28,530 nt of DNA from Rhodanobacter sp. UBA5168 (GCA_002413455.1 DHXA01000110.1:1-28530), one strand, 5' to 3'. Positions 8,016-17,761 are shown, numbered from the stretch's first letter. Program-made: numbers and translations. Notes: a model not told the origin generated them from the sequence alone.

Positions 8016-9335
8016 ATGTTCGACTACTACCTGAGACTCGCCCTGAGGCGCTGCCGTCAGAACGTGCCGATGGTGCTGCTGGTGGTGCTGACCATGGCCG
8101 TCGGCATCGCCGCGTGCATGACGGCGATGACGATTTTCCGCGCGTTGTCCGGCGCGCCGCTGCCCGGCGTCAGTCCCTATCTCTATGTGGCGACAATGGA
8201 CGGGCGCGAGGCGGTGGACAAGGACAACCCCGACTACCAGCGGCCGGACAGCCTGCTCATGTTGGCCGACGCCAAGGCGCTGGTGGATGCGCACCGCGCC
8301 GCGCAGCAGGTGGCGGTGGCGCAGAGCCTCGCGTCGCTGGGCAATGCGGACGGCAAGAGGTCCGAACAGGCCTACGGCTTGATGGCCTACGGGCCGGCGC
8401 TGCAGGTCTTCGGCGTGCCGCTGCGTTACGGCCGGCCGTGGACCGAGGCGGAACAGTCCGCAAATGCCCCCGTGGTGGTGATCGACACGCACGTGGCGCA
8501 GAAGCTGTTCGGCATCGACAACGCGGTGGGCCGCAGCGTCACGCTGGGACAACGCAGTTTCCGCGTGATCGGGGTGTTCGCACCGTGGAGCCCGCGCATG
8601 CAGATCTTCAACCTGGGCCAGAGAGCGGGCAACGTGATGGGCCAGGACGAGAACTTCTTCGTACCGGCGCAGGCCTCGCTGGACGCCGGCGTCGGACCGT
8701 TCACCTCGGGCGAGTGCGGCAAGGGCGCGCCGGTGGTCAGCTTCCAGTCGGCGTCGGTGGCGCAATGCCGCTGGATCGAAGCCTGGGTGCGGCTGGACAC
8801 GCCGGCGCAGGTGGGCGACTACGGCCGGTTTCTCGCCGGTTATGCCCACGTCCAGCATGATGCCGGGCGCTTCGTCTATCCGCCGCAGGCGAGGCTGTAC
8901 GGCACGCAGGCGTGGATGACCTTGAACCGCGTGGTGCCGGACGACGTGCACCTCAACCTGATGCTGGCAGGCGGCTTCCTGTTGCTGTGCCTGGTGAACG
9001 TGGCGGGTTTGCTGGCCGCGCGTTTCCTGCGTCGGCAGGGCGACGTGGCGATCCGCCGCGCGCTCGGCGCCTCCCGGCGCGACGTGTTCCTGCAGCACCT
9101 GGTGGAGACCGGCCTGCTCGGCCTGATCGGCGGCGTGCTGGCATTGCCGCTGACGTGGCTGGGCCTGTGGATCGTGCGCATGCAGCCGGTGAGCTATGCC
9201 GATGCCGCCCGTTTCAGCCCGGGCGTGTTCGCGATCCTGTTCGCGCTCTCGGTGGCCGTGGGGCTGCTGGTCGGCGTCCTGCCGGCATGGCGCATGTGCC
9301 GGCAGCCGCCGGCGTTGCAGATCAAACTGGCCTAG
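8016..9335 (+). CDS. MacB/FtsX-type ABC transporter permease, A type (A4)
   Basis: The start at ATG 8016 (MFDYYLRLALRRCRQN) is chosen by alignment to the other A genes and by AAAGGA at 8002-8007; the open frame itself extends further upstream. The product is 439 aa. It belongs to a separate A subfamily with A6: the coupling loop reads QGDVAIRRALGASRRDVF, the third helix has LALPLTWLGLWIVRMQ, and the periplasmic cysteines Cys234 and Cys251 have 16 residues between them, as in A6. The periplasmic domain retains VGRSVTLGQRSFRVIGVFAPW. It ends in TAG; the other intact genes of the array end in TGA. B4 begins 9 bp later. Confidence 0.9.
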   Translation: MFDYYLRLALRRCRQNVPMVLLVVLTMAVGIAACMTAMTIFRALSGAPLPGVSPYLYVATMDGREAVDKDNPDYQRPDSLLMLADAKALVDAHRAAQQVAVAQSLASLGNADGKRSEQAYGLMAYGPALQVFGVPLRYGRPWTEAEQSANAPVVVIDTHVAQKLFGIDNAVGRSVTLGQRSFRVIGVFAPWSPRMQIFNLGQRAGNVMGQDENFFVPAQASLDAGVGPFTSGECGKGAPVVSFQSASVAQCRWIEAWVRLDTPAQVGDYGRFLAGYAHVQHDAGRFVYPPQARLYGTQAWMTLNRVVPDDVHLNLMLAGGFLLLCLVNVAGLLAARFLRRQGDVAIRRALGASRRDVFLQHLVETGLLGLIGGVLALPLTWLGLWIVRMQPVSYADAARFSPGVFAILFALSVAVGLLVGVLPAWRMCRQPPALQIKLA

Positions 9336-9344
9336 GAGGCATCC

Positions 9345-10580
9345 GTGCGACACATCGTCAAGCCGCTGTTCCGCCACCGCATGATGCCGTTGCTGGTGGT
9401 TCTGCAAGTGGCGCTGGCCTGCGCCATCGCCTGCAACGCGCTGTTCCTGCTGCAGCAGAAGCTGGTGCCGATCGTGGCGCCGGACGGAGTCGGGCATCCG
9501 GATCGCCTGATCGTGGCATGGAACATCGCCTCGCGCGGCGCGCCCTGGCCGACCAGCCGGCTCGCCCAGGTCGTCGCCGAGCTGCGCGCGATCCCGGGCG
9601 TGACTTCGGCGAGCATGGCCGGCTCCTGGCCGATGGAGACCATTGCGCAGATGAATGGCGACGTCGTGAGCGATGGTAGCCGTGTCAGCGGGGATGCCGC
9701 GGTCTACATCGGCAGCCACCTGGTCGACACCTTGGGCCTGAAGCTCGTGGCCGGCCGCGATTTCAGCGCGACCGAGGAAGCCGTGGCCTACAAAAACATC
9801 GGCATCAACGAGAACGGGTCGACGATCATCACGCGTGCCCTGGCGGATCGGTTGTTCCCCGATGGCGACGCGCTGGGACGCGTGGTGCGCATCGGCAAGG
9901 ACGCGGATTCCGCCCGGCGCACCGTTGTCGGCGTTGTGGCGCACCTCATGCGCAACAAGTTCGGCCAGGACGACCGCGAGGACATCGATTACAGCATGCT
10001 GTTCCCCGGCATCCCGTCGAACTGGCCGATGCCGGTGTTCGCGGTGCGTGCGCGTTCGGCGGCAGAAGTGAGCGGCGCGCTCAAGACGATGAAGGCCACG
10101 CTCAAGCGCGAACTTGGCGCGGACATGATCCAGGGCATCGACCCGGCCTACGAGATGTACGGCAACCTGCGCGAGCGCGCGCTGGCGCAGTCGAAAGCTG
10201 CAGTGTGGCTGCTGTCCGGGGTCAGCCTGATCGTGCTGCTGGTCACCGTGGTCGGCGTGATGGGCCTCACCAGTTACTGGGTGCAGCAGCGCACGAGGCA
10301 GATCGGCATCCGACGCGCACTGGGCGCCCGGCGCGCCAGCATCCTGCACGACGTGTTGCTGGAAAATCTACTGGTGGTAGGCACCGGCATGGTGCTCGGC
10401 ATGGTGATGGCGTACGCGATCAACCTGTGGCTGATGAGGCACTACGAATTGCCTCGCCTGCCGTGGATCTATTTGCCCTATGGCGCCACGCTGATGCTGT
10501 TGCTGGGCCAGCTGGCGGTGCTTGGCCCGGCGTTGCGCGCGGCAGCAGTGCCGCCGGTGGTGGCGACGAGGTCAGTGTGA
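9345..10580 (+). CDS. MacB/FtsX-type ABC transporter permease, B type (B4), GTG start
   Basis: The 411-aa product starts at GTG 9345. The strong TAGGAGG at 9333-9339 overlaps the A4 stop codon and fixes the start. TM1 carries ALACAIACNALFLLQQK. The long periplasmic domain ends near 285, before VWLLSGVSLIVLLVTVVGVMG. The coupling loop is TRQIGIRRALGARRASI, followed by LLENLLV in place of the FQTENFL of B2, B3 and B5. With B6 it forms a distinct B subfamily, mirroring the A4/A6 grouping, so partner specificity within pairs is likely. The tail is again PPVVATRSV. A 75-bp gap to A5 contains no confident promoter. Confidence 0.9.
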   Translation: MRHIVKPLFRHRMMPLLVVLQVALACAIACNALFLLQQKLVPIVAPDGVGHPDRLIVAWNIASRGAPWPTSRLAQVVAELRAIPGVTSASMAGSWPMETIAQMNGDVVSDGSRVSGDAAVYIGSHLVDTLGLKLVAGRDFSATEEAVAYKNIGINENGSTIITRALADRLFPDGDALGRVVRIGKDADSARRTVVGVVAHLMRNKFGQDDREDIDYSMLFPGIPSNWPMPVFAVRARSAAEVSGALKTMKATLKRELGADMIQGIDPAYEMYGNLRERALAQSKAAVWLLSGVSLIVLLVTVVGVMGLTSYWVQQRTRQIGIRRALGARRASILHDVLLENLLVVGTGMVLGMVMAYAINLWLMRHYELPRLPWIYLPYGATLMLLLGQLAVLGPALRAAAVPPVVATRSV

Positions 10581-10655
10581 TGGACAAGGAGGCTGGTGGA
10601 CAGGGTGCGCTCCTGCATGGTCGTTCGAATTTGATAATTGAAAGGGGTACACGGA

Positions 10656-11969
10656 ATGTTTGGTTATTACGTTGATATGGCCCTGCGCAGCTTGAAGCGC
10701 AGCCCGGTTCTCACGGCACTGATGGTGCTGGCGATCGGCCTCGGGATCGGCGCCAGCATGACGATGATTACCGTGCTGCACGTGATGACCAGTGACCCCT
10801 TGCCCGGGCGCAGCGCGATGCTGTTCACGCCGCATCTCGATCCCTTGCCGCTGGATCACAAGCACCGTGACGACGGTCCCGACCCGACCGACAATCTCAC
10901 CTGGCCGGACGCGATGGCACTGCTCAGTGCGCACCGAGCCAAGCTACAGGCCGCGATGGCGGGTGGCTCGCTGCTGCTGCGCCCTGCACGCGCAGATCTA
11001 CGTCCGTTCACTGTCAGTGGTCGTTACGGCACGGCCGAACTGTTTGCCTTGTTCGGCATTCCCTTCGAGCACGGGCAGGGTTGGTCATCGGGAGACGATG
11101 CATCGCGAGCCCGCGTGATCGTACTCGGCAAGACGCTTGATCGAAAATTGTTCGGGAGCGCCAGCGGCATTGGCCAGACGGTGCGACTGGGTGACAGCGA
11201 TTTTCGCGTGATCGGTGTTACCGCCGACTGGCGACCGCAGCCCATGTTCTACGCCGACCTGTCGGCGCAGTCCTTCGGCGATACGGATCAATTCTTCCTG
11301 CCACTTTCCGCGGCGGTAGACCTGAAATTGCAGATCAATGGCAACCAGTCCAGCTGGAGCAAGAATGACTCCGGCGAGCCGATGACCGATGCCGAAATGA
11401 CATGGCTGCAATTCTGGGTGCAGCTGGACAGCGCCGCCCAAGTGCAGGCCTATCACCAGTTTCTGATGGACTATTCCGCCCAGCAGAAGGTGCTTGGCCG
11501 GTTCCAGCGGCCAGCCACGGAGGCGAAGTTGTACAGCCTGATGGGCTGGCTGGAGCACAAGAATCTGGTGCCGACTGATGTGCGCCTGCAGTTGTGGCTG
11601 GCGTTGGGTTTCCTGGTCGTGTGCATCGTCAACATCGTCGCGTTGCTGCTGGCGAAGTTCCTGCGCCGCAGCGGCGAGATCAGCGTTCGCCGCGCGCTGG
11701 GTGCGCGACGGCGCGACATTTTCCTGCAGCTTGGCATCGAGTCGGCCACGGTTGGCGTGGCGGGTGGCGTGCTGGGTTTGCTGATCGCCGAGTTGGGTCT
11801 GTGGAGCGTGCGCCGTCGCCCCGATGATTACGCGCAATTTGCCCAGATGGACATGTCGATGTTGCTGGGCACATTGGCGCTGGCTGTCGTTGCCAGCGTG
11901 CTGGCCGGTCTGTTGCCCGCATGGCGCGCCTGTCGCGTACAGCCGGCGCTCCAGTTGAAAACCCTGTGA
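10656..11969 (+). CDS. MacB/FtsX-type ABC transporter permease, A type (A5), lacking the cysteine pair
   Basis: The product is 437 aa from ATG 10656 (MFGYYVDMALRSLKRSP), with AAAGGGG at 10641-10647 upstream. A TTG six codons earlier is in frame but poorly placed. Topology matches the other A proteins: TM1, a periplasmic domain with VGR-like IGQTVRLGDSDFRVIGV, then three helices around EISVRRALGARRRDIF. It is the only A protein without the two periplasmic cysteines. The corresponding segment (about residues 225-250) is hydrophilic and contains Ser, Asn and Met instead. Both cysteines are absent together, which fits loss of a disulfide. B5 starts 11 bp downstream. Confidence 0.9.
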   Translation: MFGYYVDMALRSLKRSPVLTALMVLAIGLGIGASMTMITVLHVMTSDPLPGRSAMLFTPHLDPLPLDHKHRDDGPDPTDNLTWPDAMALLSAHRAKLQAAMAGGSLLLRPARADLRPFTVSGRYGTAELFALFGIPFEHGQGWSSGDDASRARVIVLGKTLDRKLFGSASGIGQTVRLGDSDFRVIGVTADWRPQPMFYADLSAQSFGDTDQFFLPLSAAVDLKLQINGNQSSWSKNDSGEPMTDAEMTWLQFWVQLDSAAQVQAYHQFLMDYSAQQKVLGRFQRPATEAKLYSLMGWLEHKNLVPTDVRLQLWLALGFLVVCIVNIVALLLAKFLRRSGEISVRRALGARRRDIFLQLGIESATVGVAGGVLGLLIAELGLWSVRRRPDDYAQFAQMDMSMLLGTLALAVVASVLAGLLPAWRACRVQPALQLKTL

Positions 11970-11980
11970 GGACAGCCAGC

Positions 11981-13213
11981 ATGCAACTGCGCCCGATACT
12001 TTCGTCCCTGCGTCGACACAAGCTCACCGCATGCCTGCTGGTGCTGCAGGCGGCTCTCACCTGCGCCATTGTCTGCAACGTCGTGTTCATGATTGCCAAT
12101 CGTGTGCAACGGATCAGCGTACCCACCGGCATGGCCGAGAACGAGTTGTCGGTGATCCAGAGCACGGGCATCGAGAAGGGCGAGAATCCACAGGCCCGGC
12201 ACACCACCGACCTGGCGGTGCTGCGCGCGATTCCCGGCGTGCAATCCGCCGTGGCGGTCAGCTATTCGCTGCCACTGGATCAGAGCGAGTCGTCGAGCGG
12301 ACTCTGTCCGAGCAAACAGGCGCTGGACCGGGCGATGCAGCTCAATTCGATCGAAGGCAGCGGGTGCATGGAGCCGGCGGTATACGATGGCACGCCGAGT
12401 TTGATCAACACACTGGGCCTGCGTCTGGTTGCGGGGCGCGACTTCCAGCCGGACGAGTACGTAAGTGCGGGCAAACCAGCGGTTGCCATTGTCACCCGCG
12501 CACTGGCGCAGCACCTGTACCCGGGCAAACAGGCACTGGGACAGAGCATGTACGACGGCGACAACTACATTCGCATCGTAGGCATCGTTGACAAGTTGCT
12601 GCGTCCGAACCTGCGCAAACCGGGTGTCGACGACGACAGCATGATCTGGCCGCAGCGCCCGGATCGTGCCGGCGTGCTCTACGTGATGCGCAGTGCTCCG
12701 CAGGATCGGGAGCGCGTGCTGCAGGCAGCCTCGGCTGCACTGTTGAAGGCCAGTCCGAGCCGGCTCATGGATCCGAAACGGATGCAGACCTATACCGAGA
12801 TCCGCGCTGAATATTTCCAGCGTGACACCACCATGATCGGCCTGCTGATCGCCTCGGCGCTGGGGCTGCTGTTCGTCACCGCGCTGGGCATCACCGGGCT
12901 GGCGAATTTCTGGGTGCAGCAGCGCACGCGCAGCATCGGCATCCGCCGCGCCATCGGCGCAACCCGAGGTGACATCGTGCGTTACTTCCAGACCGAGAAT
13001 TTCCTGATTGTCAGCGCCGGCGTCTTGCTGGGCATGCTGCTGGCCTTCGTGCTCAACGCCGTGCTGATGCAGCACTACGAGTTGCAGCGACTGCCATGGT
13101 TCTATCTGCTGGTCGGCGCGCTGGTGCTGTGGGGGTTGGGCCAGCTCGCCGTGCTGGGGCCGGCGCTGCGCGCAGCGGCAGTGCCGCCGGTGGTGGCGAC
13201 GCGCTCGGTGTGA
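11981..13213 (+). CDS. MacB/FtsX-type ABC transporter permease, B type (B5)
   Basis: ATG 11981 (MQLRPILSSLRRHK) is preceded by GAGGAC directly after the A5 stop. The 410-aa protein has TM1 with ALTCAIVCNVVFMI, a periplasmic domain to about 285, and the final three helices. The coupling loop is TRSIGIRRAIGATRGDI, then FQTENFLI. Unlike the other B proteins it has two periplasmic cysteines of its own, Cys109 and Cys129. It is paired with A5, the only A protein lacking its cysteine pair, so the disulfide may sit on the other subunit in this pair; that is an inference. A6 follows after 38 bp. Confidence 0.9.
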   Translation: MQLRPILSSLRRHKLTACLLVLQAALTCAIVCNVVFMIANRVQRISVPTGMAENELSVIQSTGIEKGENPQARHTTDLAVLRAIPGVQSAVAVSYSLPLDQSESSSGLCPSKQALDRAMQLNSIEGSGCMEPAVYDGTPSLINTLGLRLVAGRDFQPDEYVSAGKPAVAIVTRALAQHLYPGKQALGQSMYDGDNYIRIVGIVDKLLRPNLRKPGVDDDSMIWPQRPDRAGVLYVMRSAPQDRERVLQAASAALLKASPSRLMDPKRMQTYTEIRAEYFQRDTTMIGLLIASALGLLFVTALGITGLANFWVQQRTRSIGIRRAIGATRGDIVRYFQTENFLIVSAGVLLGMLLAFVLNAVLMQHYELQRLPWFYLLVGALVLWGLGQLAVLGPALRAAAVPPVVATRSV

Positions 13214-13251
13214 AAGGAACATCGAAAATGCCGAAACGATGGAGTGGGTCG

Positions 13252-14580
13252 ATGGTCCGATACAACCTTGAACTGGCCTTGCGCGGCCTGCGGCGTTTTC
13301 CCAGAAGCACCCTGCTGGCGGTGTTGACGGTGGCGCTGGGACTGGCCTCCAGCATGACCACGCTGGCGTTGCTGCACATGCTCACGGCCGATCCGCTGCC
13401 GGGGCGCAGCCAGCATTTGTATCTGGCCTGGGTGGATACGGTGCAGGCGAAACTGGCGGACTATCCGTCGTTGAACGGCGTGAAGGTGAGCAACTACCGG
13501 CGCATCAAGATGGCTGATGCACAGGCGCTGTTGCAGGCGCATCGGGCGGTGCAGCAGGCGGCGCTGGCCGGGCTGGATGCCGATGTGAGCACGGCCGATG
13601 GCGACCATGTACAGCAGGGCCAGTCGCTGCTGGGCACGACCAGCGGGTTCGTGCCCATGTTCGGCGTGGCGTTGCGTTATGGCCGCAGCTGGAGCGCGGC
13701 AGAGGACGTGGCCCGCGCGCCGGTGGCGGTGATCGATGTTGATCTGGCGCAAAAGCTGTTTGGCACCGCCAACGTGGTGGGCCGCAGCATCCGGCTTGAC
13801 CAGACGGCGTTCCGGGTGATTGGTGTCAGCGCGCCCTTTGCACCGCAGCCGCATTTTTACGGACTGGACCGCTGGGCCTTCAGCGGCAGTGATCTGGAAA
13901 ACGTGTTCGTGCCTTATACCGCGGCGCTGGACGCTGGCCTGATGCCGGGTGATTCCGACGGTTGCGACGCATCGGACAAAAAGCGCGGCCTCTTCGACGC
14001 CGATCCGGCGCGTTGTGCATGGCTGGCTTACTGGGTGCAACTGGATACGCCGCAGCAGGTCGCCGACTACCGCGGTTATCTCGATCATTACGCCGAGCAG
14101 CAGCCAGCCCTGGAAGGGCGCACCAGGCAGAAGGCGCAACTGCATGGCGTGTCGGAATGGCTGACGCAACAGAACGTGATACCCGACAACGCGCGCATGA
14201 ACGTGTGGTTGGCCGGCTCGTTCCTGTTGCTGTGCATGGTCAATGTGGCCGGCTTGCTGACCGCCAAGTTCCTGCGTCGCAGCGCCGAGATCGGCATCCG
14301 CCGTGCACTGGGGGCGCCGCGTCGGGCGATATTCGCCCAGCATGTGCTGGAAGCCACGGTAGTCAGCGCGCTGGGCGGTGTACTGGCTTTGCCGTTGACC
14401 CTGCTGGGGCTGTGGATACTGCGGATGCAGGACCAGGGTTTCACGGATCTGGCGCGGCTCGATCCGGTGATGTTCGGTGGCTTGTTCGCGCTGGCGCTCG
14501 CGGTGGGTGTGCTGGTTGGCGTATTGCCGGCGTGGCGCGCGTCCACGGTGGAACCGGGTTTGCAGGTCAAGAGCGCCTGA
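13252..14580 (+). CDS. MacB/FtsX-type ABC transporter permease, A type (A6)
   Basis: Two in-frame ATGs are possible. The one at 13228 would add eight residues. The one at 13252 (MVRYNLELALRGLRR) aligns with the other A proteins and has GGAG at 13241-13244, so it is preferred and gives 442 aa. TM1 (about 18-42) is followed by a periplasmic domain with VGRSIRLDQTAFRVIGVSAPF. Cys238 and Cys255 have 16 residues between them, as in A4. The coupling loop reads EIGIRRALGAPRRAIF, and the third helix LALPLTLLGLWILRMQ again resembles A4. Its N-terminus departs most from the MFxYYL pattern. B6 is 12 bp downstream. Confidence 0.9.
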   Translation: MVRYNLELALRGLRRFPRSTLLAVLTVALGLASSMTTLALLHMLTADPLPGRSQHLYLAWVDTVQAKLADYPSLNGVKVSNYRRIKMADAQALLQAHRAVQQAALAGLDADVSTADGDHVQQGQSLLGTTSGFVPMFGVALRYGRSWSAAEDVARAPVAVIDVDLAQKLFGTANVVGRSIRLDQTAFRVIGVSAPFAPQPHFYGLDRWAFSGSDLENVFVPYTAALDAGLMPGDSDGCDASDKKRGLFDADPARCAWLAYWVQLDTPQQVADYRGYLDHYAEQQPALEGRTRQKAQLHGVSEWLTQQNVIPDNARMNVWLAGSFLLLCMVNVAGLLTAKFLRRSAEIGIRRALGAPRRAIFAQHVLEATVVSALGGVLALPLTLLGLWILRMQDQGFTDLARLDPVMFGGLFALALAVGVLVGVLPAWRASTVEPGLQVKSA

Positions 14581-14592
14581 GGAGATTCGATC

Positions 14593-15840
14593 ATGTCACT
14601 GCGTATGCTCTTGTCGATCCTTCGCAGGCACAGCCTGATGCCGACGCTGGTCCTGCTGCAGGTGGCGCTGGCCTGCGCCATCCTATGCAATGTGCTGTTT
14701 CTGGTGCAGCAGCAACTGGCGCCAATGCTGGCACCCAGCGGGATCGCCGGTAACGAACTGATCCTGATCGACCAGCTGGCCTCGCGACAGAAGCCGTGGA
14801 GCGCGGCCGAAGTGCGGCGCGGCGAACAGGTGTTGCGCCAGGTGCCCGGCGTGCGCGATGCATCGGCGGCGTTCGGCCTGCCGATGGTGGCCGGCTTGGT
14901 GGATATGTCTTTGCAGGGCGGCAACGGCGTGAAGCTCGGTGTCAACGGCTATCTGGGTGCGGGGCTGGTGAAAACGCTGGGCCTGGACTTGGTGGCGGGA
15001 CGGGATTTTCTGCCGGACGAATATCGTGATTTCGGCATGGGCGGCGACGGCAACAGCAAGTGGGATCCGGGCGCGCAGCAGCCGATCATCATCACCCAGG
15101 CGCTGGCCGACCAGTTGTTCGATGGCGGTCAGGCGCTGGGCAAGGTCATGAGCGATCCCGGCGATGCGGACGGTCACGGTTACCGTGTCGTTGGCATCGT
15201 GCGTCACCTGCTGCGCAACCAGCTCCGTCTGGCGTCCGATGGCCGGGCTGACAACACCGTCTTGCTGGCGCGGCGCATCGGTAGCACGTCCATGTTGAGT
15301 TTCGCGGTGCGCGTCGATCCGGCGATGAAGGATTCGGTACGCGAGGGGGTTGCTGCGGCAATCCAGCGCGAGTTTGGCGACACCATTAAGGCGGGCTTGG
15401 TCGCCCGCGTCAGTTTTTACAACGAGCGCCGTGCGCAGGCGTTCAAGAGCGAGCGCGCGGCGCTCTGGCTCTTCGCGGGCGTGACGCTGGCCGTGGTCAT
15501 CGTCACCGTGGTCGGCATCATGGGCCTGACCGGTTTCTGGGTGCAGAAACGCACGCGGCAGATCGGCATCCGCCGTGCGCTGGGTGCGCGGCGGGCGGAC
15601 ATTCTGCGCTACTTCCTGGTGGAGAACGCGCTGATTGTCATGGCAGGCGTCATAGTGGGCATGTTGTTTGCGTTACTCGGCAACGGGCTACTGATGCGCC
15701 ACTACGAGTTGCCGCAACTGCCGTGGATTTACCTGCCGTTCGGCGCCGCGCTGATGCTGGTGCTGGGCCAGTTCGCCGTACTCGGGCCTGCGCTGCGCGC
15801 GGCCAGGGTGCCGCCGGTGGTGGCGACGCGATCGGTATGA
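14593..15840 (+). CDS. MacB/FtsX-type ABC transporter permease, B type (B6), last gene of the array
   Basis: The 415-aa product begins MSLRMLLSILRRHSLMP at ATG 14593, with GGAG at 14581-14584. TM1 has ALACAILCNVLFLVQQQ, close to B4. The periplasmic domain includes a Gly/Asp-rich insertion at about 145-155 (FGMGGDGNSKWDPG) not seen in the other B proteins. The C-terminal helices flank TRQIGIRRALGARRADI and FLVENALI. The tail is ARVPPVVATRSV. It closes the array and is followed within 10 bp by a strong hairpin, consistent with the end of the permease transcript. With A6 it forms the second unit of the pair-4/pair-6 subfamily. Confidence 0.9.
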   Translation: MSLRMLLSILRRHSLMPTLVLLQVALACAILCNVLFLVQQQLAPMLAPSGIAGNELILIDQLASRQKPWSAAEVRRGEQVLRQVPGVRDASAAFGLPMVAGLVDMSLQGGNGVKLGVNGYLGAGLVKTLGLDLVAGRDFLPDEYRDFGMGGDGNSKWDPGAQQPIIITQALADQLFDGGQALGKVMSDPGDADGHGYRVVGIVRHLLRNQLRLASDGRADNTVLLARRIGSTSMLSFAVRVDPAMKDSVREGVAAAIQREFGDTIKAGLVARVSFYNERRAQAFKSERAALWLFAGVTLAVVIVTVVGIMGLTGFWVQKRTRQIGIRRALGARRADILRYFLVENALIVMAGVIVGMLFALLGNGLLMRHYELPQLPWIYLPFGAALMLVLGQFAVLGPALRAARVPPVVATRSV

Positions 15841-15847
15841 ATGTAAG

Positions 15848-15889
15848 CGCGCCCCCGGACTCGATCCGGGGGCGCGTTCCTGCGGGAAC
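15848..15889 (+). terminator. Hairpins after the permease array, probable terminator
   Basis: A perfect 12-bp stem (CGCGCCCCCGGA at 15848-15859 and its complement at 15865-15876) encloses a 5-nt loop, 7 bp after the B6 stop. A second small hairpin (GTTCC/GGAAC, loop TGCG) follows at 15876-15889. There is no clear run of T, so intrinsic termination may be partial; transcript stabilisation is an alternative. Confidence 0.55.
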
Positions 15890-15998
15890 GAAGCAGTCAT
15901 CATGGGTAGGTTTAGACGATGCAAGGTGGTTCAATGTCGATAGTCATGGCAACCTTTATCGCTGGAGCGGCATCCATGTCCGCATGTGCAGAAGAAAG

Positions 15999-17339
<1,341 letters not shown>

Positions 17340-17420
17340 TTTCATAGGCCTGTTGTCAGGCTTGCCGTTGCGCATATGGCGTACAAAGATGGCCGTACCC
17401 CGAACAACTGGAGTGGCGCC

Positions 17421-17753
17421 ATGCGATATCGATTTGTCCTGTCCGCTTCGACGTGGCTGATCGCCGCGATGGCCATGGCGCAGACCGCCCCGACGCCACT
17501 GTCCAGCCAGAGCGACAGCTGGACCGCGCATCCGGCCGTTGCCAGTTCATCCGTCTATCGCAGCCATCCGTCGACCGAGGTCCCGGCCGGCGGCCATTTC
17601 AAGTTCAGGGACCGCCGGCAGGACGGCCCGGCGAACCAGCCGCCGCCCAGCGCGAACGACAAGGCCGCGGTGTTGGGCAAGGACCGGGCCTGGCAGAACG
17701 GGCGTCCACCGGTCGATTGCGCGAGCACGCCGATGGATCCCGCATGCCATTGA
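17421..17753 (+). CDS. Small secreted Pro/Ser-rich protein of unknown function
   Basis: I do not recognise a family. The 110-aa product from ATG 17421 has GGAG at 17410-17413. Its signal peptide is evident: MRYRF, a hydrophobic stretch, then AMA before Gln at about residue 21. An ATG 15 codons upstream would spoil the signal. The mature part is hydrophilic and rich in Pro, Ser and Ala, with a charged patch FKFRDRRQDG and two cysteines near the C-terminus (CASTPMDPACH) that could form a disulfide. It lies 81 bp after the response regulator stop and 31 bp before the kinase. This position suggests an exported accessory of the signalling pair, perhaps a periplasmic modulator, but that is only inferred from context. 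Confidence 0.65.
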   Translation: MRYRFVLSASTWLIAAMAMAQTAPTPLSSQSDSWTAHPAVASSSVYRSHPSTEVPAGGHFKFRDRRQDGPANQPPPSANDKAAVLGKDRAWQNGRPPVDCASTPMDPACH

Positions 17754-17761
17754 GCCACGCC

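Larger units (their letters stand above)
1..15840 (+). repeat. Tandem array of paired MacB/FtsX-type permease genes (six units plus one partial)
   Basis: Six A/B gene pairs start at 140, 2758, 5430, 8016, 10656 and 13252, giving unit lengths of about 2.59-2.67 kb. A 36-codon remnant of an earlier B gene opens the window. All genes are on one strand; within pairs the gaps are 7-12 bp and between pairs 26-130 bp, so the array can be read as one polycistronic unit. The first 15 residues of A proteins and the last 15 of B proteins are nearly constant, whereas the periplasmic domains vary. The array must extend upstream, because B0 is cut by the window edge. Tandem duplication of a pair is inferred from the layout. 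Confidence 0.9.

Noticed and set aside
7758..10349. An 863-codon open frame on the minus strand, with similar long ones at 2659-4623 and 5139-6884
   Set aside because: They lie antisense to well-supported permease genes and their translations are rich in His, Arg and Gln with no domain. Lack of stops is expected from high GC and codon bias.
10594..10609. GG-N10-GC match between B4 and A5, a possible sigma-54 promoter
   Set aside because: Spacing is right, but beyond TGG and TGC the match to TGGCAC-N5-TTGCA is poor. Such matches occur often by chance in GC-rich DNA.
10626..10645. AT-rich patch with a GATAAT-like -10 box before A5
   Set aside because: No acceptable -35 sequence at the right distance. 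The patch is too short to support a promoter call.
140..15840. Labelling the permeases macB
   Set aside because: MacB has an N-terminal ATPase domain. These proteins have no Walker A, signature or Walker B motif and contain only the permease part.
15946..15962. Sigma-54-like TGGCAA...GC before the response regulator gene
   Set aside because: The GG and GC are separated by 11 bases rather than the required 10.
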